64,000 nt of DNA from CAUPWF01 sp036656615 (GCA_036656615.1 JAVXHY010000003.1:62001-126000); one strand, 5' to 3'; shown: positions 18,781-27,630, counted from the stretch's first letter. Program-made: numbers and translations. Notes: generated from the sequence alone by a model not told the origin.

Positions 18781-19735
18781 ATTAATCAAAGGAATTTTAT
18801 GTTTTAGTATTATAATATTCAGCTTAACAGGCTGTTCAAAAGAAACCACAGTTGTTACGGAATATGAAGAGGCTTCTTATGACAAAAACTTATTTCAAGG
18901 GGAGTTATTCGCAGAGTCACTTTGTGTTCAGAACGACAACCTGGAACTTCCACAGTACACTACGGATATGAATTTATCAGCCGCAGGTTTATTTGATGTC
19001 AAACAATCTAAAGTATATTACGCTCAAAATTTACATGAACAATTGTATCCTGCAAGTACCACAAAAGTAATGACTGCCTATATAGCATTGAAGTATGGTA
19101 CATTGACAGATATGGTTACAGTAAGTGAACGGGCTGTTGATTTTACCGCAGATTCACAGCTATGTGGACTTCAGGCAGGAGATCAATTAACATTAGAAGA
19201 TTTATTGAATGGATTATTGTTGTACTCAGGAAATGATACAGCAGTTGCTATTGCAGAACATATAGGCGGAAGCGTAGAGGGATTTGTCGATATTATGAAT
19301 TCAGAAGCGAAGCAATTAGGTGCTACCAATTCGCATTTTGTAAATCCACATGGACTTCATGACGTAGATCATTATACAACGGCTTATGATTTATATTTGA
19401 TTTTTAATGAATGCTTGAAAAATGAATCGTTTATTAAAATAATTTCAGAGCCATCATATTCTGTAAATATTACCAATCCGGCAAGTGGTGTACGTACTCA
19501 AGTGTGGAAAGCTACAAATTATTATTCATCAGGTGAAGCTTCGCAGCCATCTAATGTCAAAGTGATAGGTGGTAAGACGGGAACGACGGATGAAGCAGGA
19601 TCTTGTGTGATATTGATGGAAACGGACGCGTCCCATAACAATTACATTTCAATTATTATGGGAGCACCTGATAAAACAATTTTATACAGTGATATGACTG
19701 CTTTAATAAATGCATTGCCCATCACCGCAGATTAA
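18764..19735 (+). CDS. D-alanyl-D-alanine carboxypeptidase (S11 family), lipoprotein
   Basis: A DacF-like serine DD-carboxypeptidase, 323 residues, that trims stem-pentapeptides of peptidoglycan. Active-site motifs are STTK (S98-K101), SGN (S155-N157) and KTG (K271). The N-terminus is a short basic stretch, a hydrophobic core and a lipobox SLTGC (Cys24), so it is probably lipidated and anchored outside the membrane. It lacks the C-terminal beta-sandwich domain common in DacA. The start is GTG 18764, which overlaps mgsA by 17 bases; no other start codon occurs before the signal peptide, and GAGGGG lies 12 bases upstream. Confidence 0.92.
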   Translation: MRCIDKLIKGILCFSIIIFSLTGCSKETTVVTEYEEASYDKNLFQGELFAESLCVQNDNLELPQYTTDMNLSAAGLFDVKQSKVYYAQNLHEQLYPASTTKVMTAYIALKYGTLTDMVTVSERAVDFTADSQLCGLQAGDQLTLEDLLNGLLLYSGNDTAVAIAEHIGGSVEGFVDIMNSEAKQLGATNSHFVNPHGLHDVDHYTTAYDLYLIFNECLKNESFIKIISEPSYSVNITNPASGVRTQVWKATNYYSSGEASQPSNVKVIGGKTGTTDEAGSCVILMETDASHNNYISIIMGAPDKTILYSDMTALINALPITAD

Positions 19736-19752
19736 AAAATATATATGATAAA

Positions 19753-19802
19753 CAATAGAAAGTTCGCAGAGCGTGCTTTCTATTGCTGTTGGTACGCTTT
19801 TT
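19753..19802 (+). terminator. Hairpin with T-run downstream of the DD-carboxypeptidase gene
   Basis: CAATAGAAAG at 19753-19762 is a perfect inverted repeat of CTTTCTATTG at 19776-19785. An overlapping alternative, AGCGT/ACGCT, is followed by five T residues at 19798-19802. It probably ends the long shape-division transcript. The competing stems make the exact structure uncertain. Confidence 0.6.
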
Positions 19803-19856
19803 AACCTTATCAAGTAAGTCACGAAGCGGATTCCAAATATCCGCTTTGACTTAGAC
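19803..19856. repeat. Intergenic repeat copy A (structured)
   Basis: About 54 bases that align with 30801-30852 over most of their length (shared blocks AACCT, ATCAAG, CGAAGCG, AATAT, TTGACT). It also folds: TAAGTC at 19815-19820 pairs with GACTTA at 19848-19853, and AAGCGGAT at 19824-19831 pairs with ATCCGCTT at 19839-19846. It lies between a + gene and a convergent - gene. Confidence 0.5.
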
Positions 19857-19866
19857 ATATTTTGTA

Positions 19867-20076
19867 TTATTCTATTGCAGAATTGTTGTTTATTCGTCCA
19901 AAAAGACTGATGCAGTATAAGCCACATAAGCCAATTAGAATATAGATAATTCTAGACAACCAAGAAAAGTTTCCAAAAAGAAAAGATACTAGATTAAAGT
20001 GAAAGACACCTACTAATAACCAATTTGCAGCGCCAACTATAACAAGTGTTAATGCTATATTTTCAAACCATTTCAT
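19867..20076 (-). CDS. DUF378 small membrane protein
   Basis: A 69-residue protein with two membrane segments (about 6-27 and 37-58) and the GAANWLLVGVFHFNLV stretch diagnostic of the DUF378 family (consensus GA.NWGL.G.F..DLV). The function is unknown; members are small inner-membrane proteins found across Firmicutes and proteobacteria. The start ATG at 20076 is preceded by AAGGAGG with good spacing. It is a single gene, convergent with the DD-carboxypeptidase gene and divergent from the radical SAM gene. Confidence 0.85.
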   Translation of the reverse strand: MKWFENIALTLVIVGAANWLLVGVFHFNLVSFLFGNFSWLSRIIYILIGLCGLYCISLFGRINNNSAIE

Positions 20077-20151
20077 GTTATTTCCTCCTTTTCATATAGG
20101 AATAGTGTTAACCAAAAGAAAATATATATACATAACAAAAAGGAAAAATAA

Positions 20152-21102
20152 ATGTTGAATGAGCATGAATTATATAATAAATATTCCGATTATTTAAAAG
20201 AAAAATATGGAGAAAAAGTATACAAGCTACCAATTAATTTACCTGTTTCCTGCCCCAACAGATTGGAAGGATCAGGGTGTAGTTTTTGTGCTGAAAATGG
20301 GACCGGATTTGAAGCATATAGCAATCAATTATCCGTAACCAATCAACTTACAATTACAAAAGAAAAAATCACCAAGAAATACAAAGCAAAAAAATATATT
20401 GCTTATTTTCAAAATTTTACAAATACATTTTTGCCATTGCAGGAATTTAAAAAATATATGGTTGAAGCGGCTTTGGTATCCGATGTAGTGCAGTTATCCA
20501 TTTCCACAAGACCTGACTGTATTACAAAAGAATATTTGGATGTTCTAAATGAAATCCAAGATACGTTTCATATGGACATTAATATAGAGCTTGGAATTCA
20601 AACTGCAAATTACCATACATTAAAGGAGATTAACCGAGGACATAGTTTGGCAGAATTTATTGATGCAATGTTACAGATTAAAGCCTATTCTTTTACAACT
20701 TGTGCGCATGTTATTCTTAATCTTCCAGGTGATAATATAGATGATTCCATTGAAACAGCTAAAATAATATCAGCACTTGGTGTGGATATCGTCAAAATAC
20801 ACTCCCTGTATATTGCACACAATACCGTATTGTGCAATGAATATAAAAGTGGTAGAATGACCATATGCTCAAAGGAAGAATATATACATCGTTTAATTTG
20901 CTTTGTTGAATACTTAAATCCAGAAATAGTAATTGAGCGAATGTTTAGTCGTATACCAAAAGAAGATTCTATTTTTTCCAACTGGGGTACTAGCTGGTGG
21001 AAGCTGCAAGAGGAAGTGCTATTGCAGATGCAGCTGCAACAAAGCTTTCAAGGAAAGTGCTTTCACTACTTAAATGGTGCTGCTTTAAAGAAACTACCTT
21101 AG
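20152..21102 (+). CDS. TIGR01212 family radical SAM protein (YhcC-like)
   Basis: A 316-residue radical SAM protein. The N-terminal cysteine cluster CPNRLEGSGCSFC matches the TIGR01212/YhcC pattern (Cys-x8-Cys-x2-Cys), with ISTRPDCI and ELGIQTANYHTLKEINRGH downstream, both typical. Members are often found near division and tRNA-modification genes, but the reaction is not established. AAGGAAA lies upstream of ATG 20152. Its stop codon (21100-21102) overlaps the ribosome-binding site of the next gene. Confidence 0.9.
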   Translation: MLNEHELYNKYSDYLKEKYGEKVYKLPINLPVSCPNRLEGSGCSFCAENGTGFEAYSNQLSVTNQLTITKEKITKKYKAKKYIAYFQNFTNTFLPLQEFKKYMVEAALVSDVVQLSISTRPDCITKEYLDVLNEIQDTFHMDINIELGIQTANYHTLKEINRGHSLAEFIDAMLQIKAYSFTTCAHVILNLPGDNIDDSIETAKIISALGVDIVKIHSLYIAHNTVLCNEYKSGRMTICSKEEYIHRLICFVEYLNPEIVIERMFSRIPKEDSIFSNWGTSWWKLQEEVLLQMQLQQSFQGKCFHYLNGAALKKLP

Positions 21103-21113
21103 GAGGCTATGAA

Positions 21114-22514
21114 TTGTCCGATAAAAAATCAAATAAGATATTGAAGTATAGGAAACGTTGGAATATGAATATAGGAATTGTGGTATTTGGAATTGTTTTC
21201 TTATATTTACTTATTACAATTTTTCTATTTCTTACAGAAAAGCATGTAAGTGTTTATGAAGTTAGGAATGGAACAATATTGCGCGATAATGCATATACAG
21301 GACTCGTGCTTCGGGAAGAGTCCGTTATTTCCAGTGAAGGAGATGGCTATATTACTTATTATACACCGGAAAGTGAGAAAGTTGCAGTAGGAACAAACAT
21401 ATATACACTGACTCCTGAAAAGAGTCCTAATGTATCAGTAAAACAAGGGGAAGAACAACCACTTACATTGTCAAAGGAAGAACAACGTTCACTGCAATTG
21501 AAAATTCAAAAATTCAATCGTAATTTTGATGAACAGAACTTTTCTACTACTTATCAAATTCAGTCAGAAGTAGATAATGTATATGAAACAGTTTCTAGTC
21601 ATAATAAAATCAATCAGTTAAATCAATTGATTTCCAATGGTGATACCACACAGTTTCAAATGTCACCAGCTCCAGATGACGGAATTATAGCATATTATAC
21701 GGATGGATATGAAGGATTGAAATTTGAAAATCTTACAGCGGCATCCTTTGATAAATCTAATTATGCAAAGCAGGAATTTACCAACAATCAAAAAGTAACT
21801 TCCGGAATGCCGGTCTATAAATTAATTACAAATGAAGAGTGGTCTATTGTAGTTCCATTGTCAAAAAAAACTGCAAATGAATTGAAAGATCAAACTGTAA
21901 TCAAGGTAAATATTATAAAAGACAATGAATTGTTGTGGGCAAACCTTAAAATTCAAAAGATCGCAAATAAATATTATGGCATTTTAAGCTTTGATAATTC
22001 TATGATTAGATATGATACAGATCGATTTCTTGATGTTGAATTAATTATGGAAAATGAGTCGGGACTCAAAATACCCAAATCAGCCAAGGTAAAGAAAGAA
22101 TTTTATTTGGTACCAGAATCTTATATAACAAAAGGTGGAAATGGCTCTGGGGCGGGCGTCCTTTTACAGCAAAAAAGTAAAAGGAAAGATGGTACAACAG
22201 AATTTGTTTCTGTAGAAATATATAATAAAACTGAAAAAGGAATGTGTTATTTGGATACCAGATTATTTCATACAGGAGATGTTCTTGTTATGCCTGAATC
22301 CAGTGAAGTACTTACGTTAGGTGACAATAAAAAGAAACTAGAAGGGGTTTATAATATTAATAAAGGTTATACCATTTTTAAAATCATTACAATTCTTAGC
22401 GAAAGTGATGAATATTATATTGTGAAAGCAGGTAATAATTATGGCTTATCCAACTATGACCATATTGTTCTGGATGGGAATACAGTAAAAGAAGATGATG
22501 TTATTTTCAAGTAA
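21114..22514 (+). CDS. HlyD-like membrane-anchored protein, orphan
   Basis: A 466-residue protein with a basic N-terminus, one membrane segment (about 18-39) and an extracytoplasmic part that starts with a lipoyl/HlyD-like stretch (GLVLREESVISSEGDGYI), continues into a helical region (about 115-165, K/Q/E rich), and returns to beta-rich sequence (VPLSKKTANELKDQTVIKV). This topology matches HlyD-family adaptor subunits, yet no ABC transporter or outer partner is nearby. It sits between a radical SAM gene and yggS-sepF, so a role at the division site is possible. The start is TTG 21114, exactly 7 bases after AGGAGG (21101-21106); the nearby ATG at 21109 is out of frame. Confidence 0.8.
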   Translation: MSDKKSNKILKYRKRWNMNIGIVVFGIVFLYLLITIFLFLTEKHVSVYEVRNGTILRDNAYTGLVLREESVISSEGDGYITYYTPESEKVAVGTNIYTLTPEKSPNVSVKQGEEQPLTLSKEEQRSLQLKIQKFNRNFDEQNFSTTYQIQSEVDNVYETVSSHNKINQLNQLISNGDTTQFQMSPAPDDGIIAYYTDGYEGLKFENLTAASFDKSNYAKQEFTNNQKVTSGMPVYKLITNEEWSIVVPLSKKTANELKDQTVIKVNIIKDNELLWANLKIQKIANKYYGILSFDNSMIRYDTDRFLDVELIMENESGLKIPKSAKVKKEFYLVPESYITKGGNGSGAGVLLQQKSKRKDGTTEFVSVEIYNKTEKGMCYLDTRLFHTGDVLVMPESSEVLTLGDNKKKLEGVYNINKGYTIFKIITILSESDEYYIVKAGNNYGLSNYDHIVLDGNTVKEDDVIFK

Positions 22515-22525
22515 GGAGAGATACA

Positions 22526-23224
22526 ATGGTGAAACAAAATTTAGAACAGGTAGAAAAAAACATTCTTGCAGCTTGTAGGAAGTCTGGAAGGAGTAGGGAT
22601 GAGGTGACTCTGATTGCTGTCAGTAAAACGAAGCCTGTTTCCATGCTTCAGGAGGCATATGATTTAGGTATTCGAGAGTTTGGAGAAAACAAAGCACAAG
22701 AGTTAGAAGCAAAGTACAAGGAACTGCCAGCAGATATTAATTGGCACATGATTGGACATCTCCAACGAAATAAAATAAAATATATTATTCGTAAGGTTTC
22801 CTGTATTCATTCAGTGGATTCTTTCCGATTAGCAGAGGCTATTGAGAAAGAAGCAGAAAAAAATAATTGTATTATTTCTATTCTTATTGAAGTAAATGTT
22901 GCAAATGAAAGTAGTAAAGACGGTGTTGCTTTAGATCAAGTGCTTCCGCTGATAGAAAAGATTTCAAAATTTCCACATATTACTATAAAAGGTTTAATGA
23001 CTATTGCACCATTGGTAACAGATGGGGAACAGAATAGGGAAGTGTTTTCAAAGTTAAGAAAATTATTTGTTGACATAGCAAGCAAAAACATTGATAATGT
23101 TATTATGAGTGTTCTTTCAATGGGGATGACCAATGACTATATAGTGGCAATTGAAGAGGGTGCAACTATGGTTCGAGTTGGAACCGGTGTTTTTGGTGAT
23201 AGAAATTATACTTTAACAAATTAA
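22526..23224 (+). CDS. YggS/YlmE family PLP homeostasis protein
   Basis: A 232-residue single-domain PLP-binding protein (alanine-racemase-like N-terminal fold) that buffers pyridoxal phosphate. AVSKTKP contains the Schiff-base lysine (about K36); FGENKAQE and HMIGHLQRNK are family signatures, and SMGMT near the C-terminus binds the PLP phosphate. The gene is ylmE in the B. subtilis ylm cluster, where it precedes sepF as it does here. AAGGAG at 22513-22518 precedes ATG 22526 by 7 bases. Confidence 0.95.
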   Translation: MVKQNLEQVEKNILAACRKSGRSRDEVTLIAVSKTKPVSMLQEAYDLGIREFGENKAQELEAKYKELPADINWHMIGHLQRNKIKYIIRKVSCIHSVDSFRLAEAIEKEAEKNNCIISILIEVNVANESSKDGVALDQVLPLIEKISKFPHITIKGLMTIAPLVTDGEQNREVFSKLRKLFVDIASKNIDNVIMSVLSMGMTNDYIVAIEEGATMVRVGTGVFGDRNYTLTN

Positions 23225-23242
23225 CGATAGGAGATTAGAAAA

Positions 23243-23836
23243 ATGGGAGTATTAGATAAGTTTTTAGAAATTATGAAATTAACTGAGGATGATGATTATG
23301 ATTCAGATGATTATTATGATGATGATGATGACTTTGATGATTTCGAAGATAAACCGAAAAAAGGATTGTTTAAAAAAGGAAAAACTCGATATGACGATGA
23401 TGACGAGGATGATGATTTTGATGATGTAGTAAGTCATAGGGGTAGACAAACTAAATCTTCAAGCAATAGTCGAGCATTAAGTAATCGCACCAGCAGTAGT
23501 AATAATAAAGTGACACCAATGCGTCCACCAGTAAAGAAGACTACAGGCATGGAAGTTTGTGTCATAAAACCAACTTCAGTAGATGATTCCAGAGAAATTA
23601 CGGAAACATTACTCAGTTCTCGTACAGTGATTTTGAATTTAGAAGGATTAGACTTAGAAATAGCGCAACGTATTATTGATTTTATTTCAGGTGCAGCATT
23701 TGCTATTAATGGAAATTTACAAAAAATATCAAACTATATATTTTTAGTGACTCCAACAAACGTCGATATTTCTGGAGATTTACAAGATTTACTTGGAAGT
23801 TCTTTTGAGGTACCTTCAATTAGGACAAGATTCTAG
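23243..23836 (+). CDS. sepF: Cell division protein SepF
   Basis: SepF binds FtsZ and membranes and helps anchor and align the Z-ring. The 197-residue protein has an N-terminal amphipathic helix (VLDKFLEIMKL) for membrane binding, an unusually acidic D/Y-rich linker at about 15-60, a basic Ser/Asn-rich segment, and the C-terminal DUF552 domain (VCVIKPTSVDDSREI ... VILNLEGLD ... FISGAAFAING). The GAT-rich DNA at 23286-23420 is just the coding for the acidic linker. TAGGAG precedes ATG 23243. It is followed without a gap by ylmH. Confidence 0.96.
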   Translation: MGVLDKFLEIMKLTEDDDYDSDDYYDDDDDFDDFEDKPKKGLFKKGKTRYDDDDEDDDFDDVVSHRGRQTKSSSNSRALSNRTSSSNNKVTPMRPPVKKTTGMEVCVIKPTSVDDSREITETLLSSRTVILNLEGLDLEIAQRIIDFISGAAFAINGNLQKISNYIFLVTPTNVDISGDLQDLLGSSFEVPSIRTRF

Positions 23837-24600
23837 TGTATACAATGCAAAAAGAAGAAGAATTACTAAAAAAACGATTGATTGAGCTGTCAAGAATTGC
23901 TAACAATCAAGGTAGAACAACTTTTTCTGATTTCCTTAATTTAAATGAATTGAATATTTTACATACAACACCATCACAAAATCTTTATACCTGTTATAAA
24001 AGTTTTGGTGGATATGTTACTGCTGAACGTCAGGTAGTTGCTTTTATATCTGATGTTGTTTGTGGTGATTTAAATTACCCAATTTCAATATTAGAAATTC
24101 AAGCATTAAATTTAAAATATGCAGAAGTGCTGAATCATCGTGATTATTTGGGTGCTATTCTAAATTTGGGTATAGATCGTACTAAAATAGGAGATATTTT
24201 AGTAGAAGATTCAAAGGCAATTATTTTTGTTCAAGAGATGCTGTGTGATTTTATTATAAATAATTTAACAAAAATCAAACATACGTCGATTAGTATAAAA
24301 AAGCAAAAATTTTTTAATAAAGATTATGAACCAAGCTATGAGATTATAAAAGGGACAGTAGCTTCTATAAGATTGGATAGTTTGATTTCCATGGTATTTA
24401 CATCCTCTAGAAGTAAATTAGTTCCGCTGATTGAAGGCGGAAAAGTATTTGTAAATAGTAAATTAATTACAACGAATAGTTATAACGTGAAAGAAAATGA
24501 TTTGATATCTGTACGGGGGCTTGGAAAATTTCAGTATAAAGAAGTCCTTACAAATACGAAAAAAGGTCGACTTTACATTTCTGTTTTAAAATATAAGTAA
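23836..24600 (+). CDS. ylmH: YlmH/S4-domain RNA-binding protein
   Basis: A 254-residue protein of the YlmH family with a C-terminal S4 RNA-binding domain (SIRLDSLISMVFTSSR ... GKVFVNSKLI ... ENDLISVRGLGKF). In B. subtilis YlmH binds ribosomes and has been linked to rescue of peptidyl-tRNA on obstructed 50S subunits. The N-terminal part has the GFGGY-like FGGYVTAERQV region. The start is either GTG 23836, whose first base is the last base of the sepF stop and which sits 10 bases after an AGGA, or ATG 23845; spacing slightly favours GTG. Confidence 0.88.
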   Translation: MYTMQKEEELLKKRLIELSRIANNQGRTTFSDFLNLNELNILHTTPSQNLYTCYKSFGGYVTAERQVVAFISDVVCGDLNYPISILEIQALNLKYAEVLNHRDYLGAILNLGIDRTKIGDILVEDSKAIIFVQEMLCDFIINNLTKIKHTSISIKKQKFFNKDYEPSYEIIKGTVASIRLDSLISMVFTSSRSKLVPLIEGGKVFVNSKLITTNSYNVKENDLISVRGLGKFQYKEVLTNTKKGRLYISVLKYK

Positions 24601-24619
24601 AGATATAGTTGGAGAAAAA

Positions 24620-25144
24620 ATGAATAAAAAAAATAAATTATCTAAAACATATGCAATCGGTGTAGCTGCTTGTACTTTTTTTGTTTGTATTGATCAGTGG
24701 ACAAAATATTTGGCAGTTACTTTTTTGAGAGGAAATAATGGAATTTCATTATGGGAGGGAATCTTTCGATTTTATTATTTAGAAAACAGAGGGGCAGCTT
24801 TTGGCATTTTTCAAGATCAAAAAGTTTATTTTATTGTAAGTGCTGTTTTTATTTTATTATTATTTGGTTATTGCTATTTTAAGATGCCACTGACGAAACA
24901 TTATTTACCTCTGCGTGTGTGTTGTGTTCTTCTTTCAGCTGGAGCTATCGGCAATTTAATTGATCGTATTAAATTGAATTATGTTGTTGATTTCCTGTAT
25001 TTTGAGTTAATTGATTTTCCTATTTTCAATGTGGCAGATATGTATGTTGTCACTGCAACATTGTTATTAGCGTTTTTGATTTTATTTTATTATAAAGAAG
25101 AAGAATTCACCTTTTTATTTTCAAAAAGGAATTCTAAGGAGTGA
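24620..25144 (+). CDS. lspA: Lipoprotein signal peptidase (signal peptidase II)
   Basis: LspA cleaves signal peptides of prolipoproteins after diacylglyceryl transfer; a lipobox protein is encoded at 18764. The 174-residue protein has four membrane segments and the conserved blocks DQWTKYLA, ENRGAAFGIF, GAIGNLIDRI and FNVADMYV, whose two Asp residues form the aspartyl catalytic dyad. GGAG at 24611-24614 precedes ATG 24620. It overlaps the ribosome site of rluD, so the two are coupled. Confidence 0.97.
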   Translation: MNKKNKLSKTYAIGVAACTFFVCIDQWTKYLAVTFLRGNNGISLWEGIFRFYYLENRGAAFGIFQDQKVYFIVSAVFILLLFGYCYFKMPLTKHYLPLRVCCVLLSAGAIGNLIDRIKLNYVVDFLYFELIDFPIFNVADMYVVTATLLLAFLILFYYKEEEFTFLFSKRNSKE

Positions 25145-25149
25145 GATAT

Positions 25150-26055
25150 ATGACCATCCAGGAATATACGGTACTAGAAAATGAAGAAACAAGAATTGAT
25201 AAATATTTAGCCCAACAGCTTACTGATTTATCACGTTCCTATATTCAAAGATTGATAAAAGAAGAACAGGTTAAAGTAAATAATACAGTTGTGCGGTCTA
25301 ATTATAAAGTGGTAGATAATGACAGTGTACAAATTATAATTCCGGATTCAATTATGCCAGATATTCTTCCGGAAGATATACCGTTGGATATTCTTTATGA
25401 AGATGCAGATATATTAGTCGTAAATAAACCAAAAGGCATGGTAGTACATCCATCCCCAGGACATTATAGCGGTACCTTAGTGAATGCGTTAATGTACCAT
25501 TGTAAAGATAATCTTTCAGGTATAAATGGAGTGTTAAGGCCTGGAATTGTACATCGGATAGATATGAATACCACAGGATCATTGATTATTTGTAAAAATG
25601 ACATGGCACATCAAGAAATAGCGAAACAATTAAAAGAACATAGTATCACGAGAAAATATCATGCTATAGTACAAGGTTCTATAAAGTTGGATGCAGGAAC
25701 CATTGATCAGCCTATTGGACGACATATAAACGACCGTAAAAAAATGGCAGTTAATTATAAAAATGGAAAAGCAGCAATTACACATTATAAAGTACTACAG
25801 CGTTTTCATAAATATACCTATATTGAATGTCAGTTAGAAACAGGAAGAACTCACCAGATTCGCGTACACATGGCTAGTATTCACCATCCACTTTTAGGAG
25901 ATGATGTATATGGATCAGGAAGCTCTTCTTTTCAGTTACAGGGCCAGACCTTACATGCAAAATTACTTGGAATTCATCACCCACGTACGAAAGAATACAT
26001 AGAGGTGGAAGCTCCATTGCCAGAGTATTTTTTGGATTTACTTAAAATACTATAG
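25150..26055 (+). CDS. rluD: RluA-family 23S rRNA pseudouridine synthase (RluD-like)
   Basis: A 301-residue pseudouridine synthase with an N-terminal S4 domain (RIDKYLAQQLTDLSRSYIQ) and a catalytic domain. The active-site motif reads HRIDMNTTGSL, keeping the catalytic Asp although the usual Leu before it is Ile. GRTHQIRVHMA follows as expected. The position directly after lspA is the standard Firmicutes arrangement (ylyB). The ATG at 25150 is chosen because AAGGAG at 25136-25141 gives a spacing of 8; GTG 25141 lies within that site. Confidence 0.94.
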   Translation: MTIQEYTVLENEETRIDKYLAQQLTDLSRSYIQRLIKEEQVKVNNTVVRSNYKVVDNDSVQIIIPDSIMPDILPEDIPLDILYEDADILVVNKPKGMVVHPSPGHYSGTLVNALMYHCKDNLSGINGVLRPGIVHRIDMNTTGSLIICKNDMAHQEIAKQLKEHSITRKYHAIVQGSIKLDAGTIDQPIGRHINDRKKMAVNYKNGKAAITHYKVLQRFHKYTYIECQLETGRTHQIRVHMASIHHPLLGDDVYGSGSSSFQLQGQTLHAKLLGIHHPRTKEYIEVEAPLPEYFLDLLKIL

Positions 26056-26089
26056 AATTCATTCTATTAGACACAATGGATAGTATATA

Positions 26090-26128
26090 ATAATTATGAT
26101 GTACTTTTGTACATAATTATTGTATAAT
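26090..26128 (+). promoter_or_regulatory. Promoter with overlapping dyad upstream of the cytidylate-kinase-like gene
   Basis: A perfect TATAAT at 26123-26128 lies about 60 bases before the gene; the -35 position holds only a poor match (TGTACT at 26100-26105). Just upstream, ATAATTAT at 26090-26097 is repeated at 26113-26120, with TGTAC/GTAC between, giving an imperfect dyad that covers the -35 region and could be an operator. Confidence 0.55.
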
Positions 26129-26189
26129 ATAGAAAAGAGATATCATATTAATGCGTGTTTTAGCTTAACTAAAAGGAGTGTGATGTTTT

Positions 26190-26834
26190 ATGAATACAGC
26201 AAAAACAATTATTACAATAGGTCGAGAGTTTGGCAGTGGCGGTAGTGAGATTGGAAGTAAACTGGCAGAAGCCTATGGTATTAAAATGTATGATAAAGAG
26301 TTACTGACTGAAGCAGCCCAAGAAAGTGGAATTTGTGAAAGCTTATTTGAAACACATGATGAAAAGCCTACGAATAGTTTCCTTTATTCGCTTGTAATGG
26401 ATCCTTATTCTATGGGATACCCAGTAGGAAGTTACTCTGACATGCCCATTAATCATCGCGTGTTTTTAGCACAATTTGATGCAATTAAGAACATTGCAAA
26501 TAGGGAAGTATGTGTTATGGTAGGAAGATGTGCTGATTATGCGTTAGAAGATTATCCTAATTGCGCACATGTGTTTATACATGCAGACATAGATAAACGT
26601 ATTCGACGTGTTGCACGATTGTTTGACTTAACAGATGCAAAAGCTAAGGATATGATTGTTAAAACAGATAAAAAGCGTTCCAGCTATTATAATTATTTTA
26701 CAAATAGAAAATGGGGAGATGCTGCTGGATATGATATTTGTCTTGATAGTGGAAAACTGGGAATCGATGGTTGTATTGAAGCCATAGAAGCATATATTAA
26801 AATAAAAGAGAATCATCCGGCACCAGTTTTATAA
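26190..26834 (+). CDS. Cytidylate kinase-like family protein
   Basis: A 214-residue protein of the cytidylate kinase-like family (Cytidylate_kin2). The N-terminal P-loop-like GREFGSGGSEIG replaces the classical GxxGxGKS; VMVGRCADYAL and KRIRRVARLFDL resemble the family's nucleotide-binding and lid segments. True cytidylate kinase (cmk) has a different P-loop, so the substrate is not known. AAAGGAG lies about 11 bases before ATG 26190. It has its own promoter and a strong terminator, so it is a single-gene unit. Confidence 0.85.
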   Translation: MNTAKTIITIGREFGSGGSEIGSKLAEAYGIKMYDKELLTEAAQESGICESLFETHDEKPTNSFLYSLVMDPYSMGYPVGSYSDMPINHRVFLAQFDAIKNIANREVCVMVGRCADYALEDYPNCAHVFIHADIDKRIRRVARLFDLTDAKAKDMIVKTDKKRSSYYNYFTNRKWGDAAGYDICLDSGKLGIDGCIEAIEAYIKIKENHPAPVL

Positions 26835-26842
26835 GCGGATTG

Positions 26843-26887
26843 AAAAGAACGTATGTAGCTTGTCTAGCTGACATACGTTCTTTTTTT
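26843..26887. terminator. Bidirectional terminator between convergent genes
   Basis: AAAAGAACGTATGT at 26843-26856 pairs perfectly with ACATACGTTCTTTT at 26871-26884, with a 14-base loop, and is followed by a T-run on the + strand and by TTTT on the - strand. It serves the cytidylate-kinase-like gene and ttcA. Confidence 0.9.
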
Positions 26888-26892
26888 AATCA

Positions 26893-27630
26893 TTAAGAAC
26901 GCAAATGTGGAATTCGATCAGGCCATCCATTGATATTTCCATTTAATATAGCTGTAAACATTCGTTCTTTTGCACCAGGATGCTTTTTATTTAATTCCTT
27001 AACTAAATCCTTGGCATATTGTCTTTTTGTATACCCATCAAAAGGGCATTTATTCTTCACAACTGGAAGATTATATTTGTTTTTAAATCCAATTACTTCA
27101 GCTTCATCTACGAACATGATTGGGCGTATGACGGTAAGATCCATTCTATCTAAATAGCTTTTAGGTGAAAAAGAATAAAACCTACCTTCAAACAACAAGG
27201 ACATTAGCATAGTTTCAATAATATCATCCTTGTGATGGGCATATGCTACTTTATTGCATCCCATTTCCTTTACTGCATCATTTAAAGCACCCTTACGCAT
27301 TTTTGCACATAGAGAGCAGGGATGGGCCTCTTTTCTTGTATCGAGAAGTATATGTGCAATATCGGTTTTTACTACCTTATAGGGTATCTCTAGCTCTTTA
27401 CAGAGGCATTCTACAGGTGACAAGTCAAATCCTTCATACCCCAAATCAACGGTAACGGCACTTATTTCAAAATGTTTAGGATAGAATCGCTTCAGACCGT
27501 GAAGAGCATATAATAAAGTTAAACTATCTTTTCCACCGGATATACCAATAGCAATATGGTCACCTTTTTGAATCATTTCATACTCATCAATAGCTTTTCT
27601 AGAATAACTTAATAACTGTTGTAATTTCAT
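26893..27630 (-). CDS. ttcA: TtcA-family tRNA 2-thiolation protein
   Basis: A 245-residue PP-loop ATPase of the TtcA family, which adds sulfur to C32 of some tRNAs in proteobacteria. SGGKDS at residues 31-36 is the PP-loop; HPCSLCAK supplies the CxxC pair and NKCPFDG the third cysteine that together could bind an Fe-S cluster. The protein is shorter than E. coli TtcA (about 310), as is common in Clostridia, and the exact tRNA position modified in this group is not established. GAGG lies 11 bases upstream of ATG 27630. Its promoter overlaps that of the divergent acetyltransferase gene. Confidence 0.88.
   Translation of the reverse strand: MKLQQLLSYSRKAIDEYEMIQKGDHIAIGISGGKDSLTLLYALHGLKRFYPKHFEISAVTVDLGYEGFDLSPVECLCKELEIPYKVVKTDIAHILLDTRKEAHPCSLCAKMRKGALNDAVKEMGCNKVAYAHHKDDIIETMLMSLLFEGRFYSFSPKSYLDRMDLTVIRPIMFVDEAEVIGFKNKYNLPVVKNKCPFDGYTKRQYAKDLVKELNKKHPGAKERMFTAILNGNINGWPDRIPHLRS

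Noticed and set aside
23286..23420. GAT-rich low-complexity DNA resembling a microsatellite
   Set aside because: It codes the acidic linker of SepF in frame and is not a repeat array.
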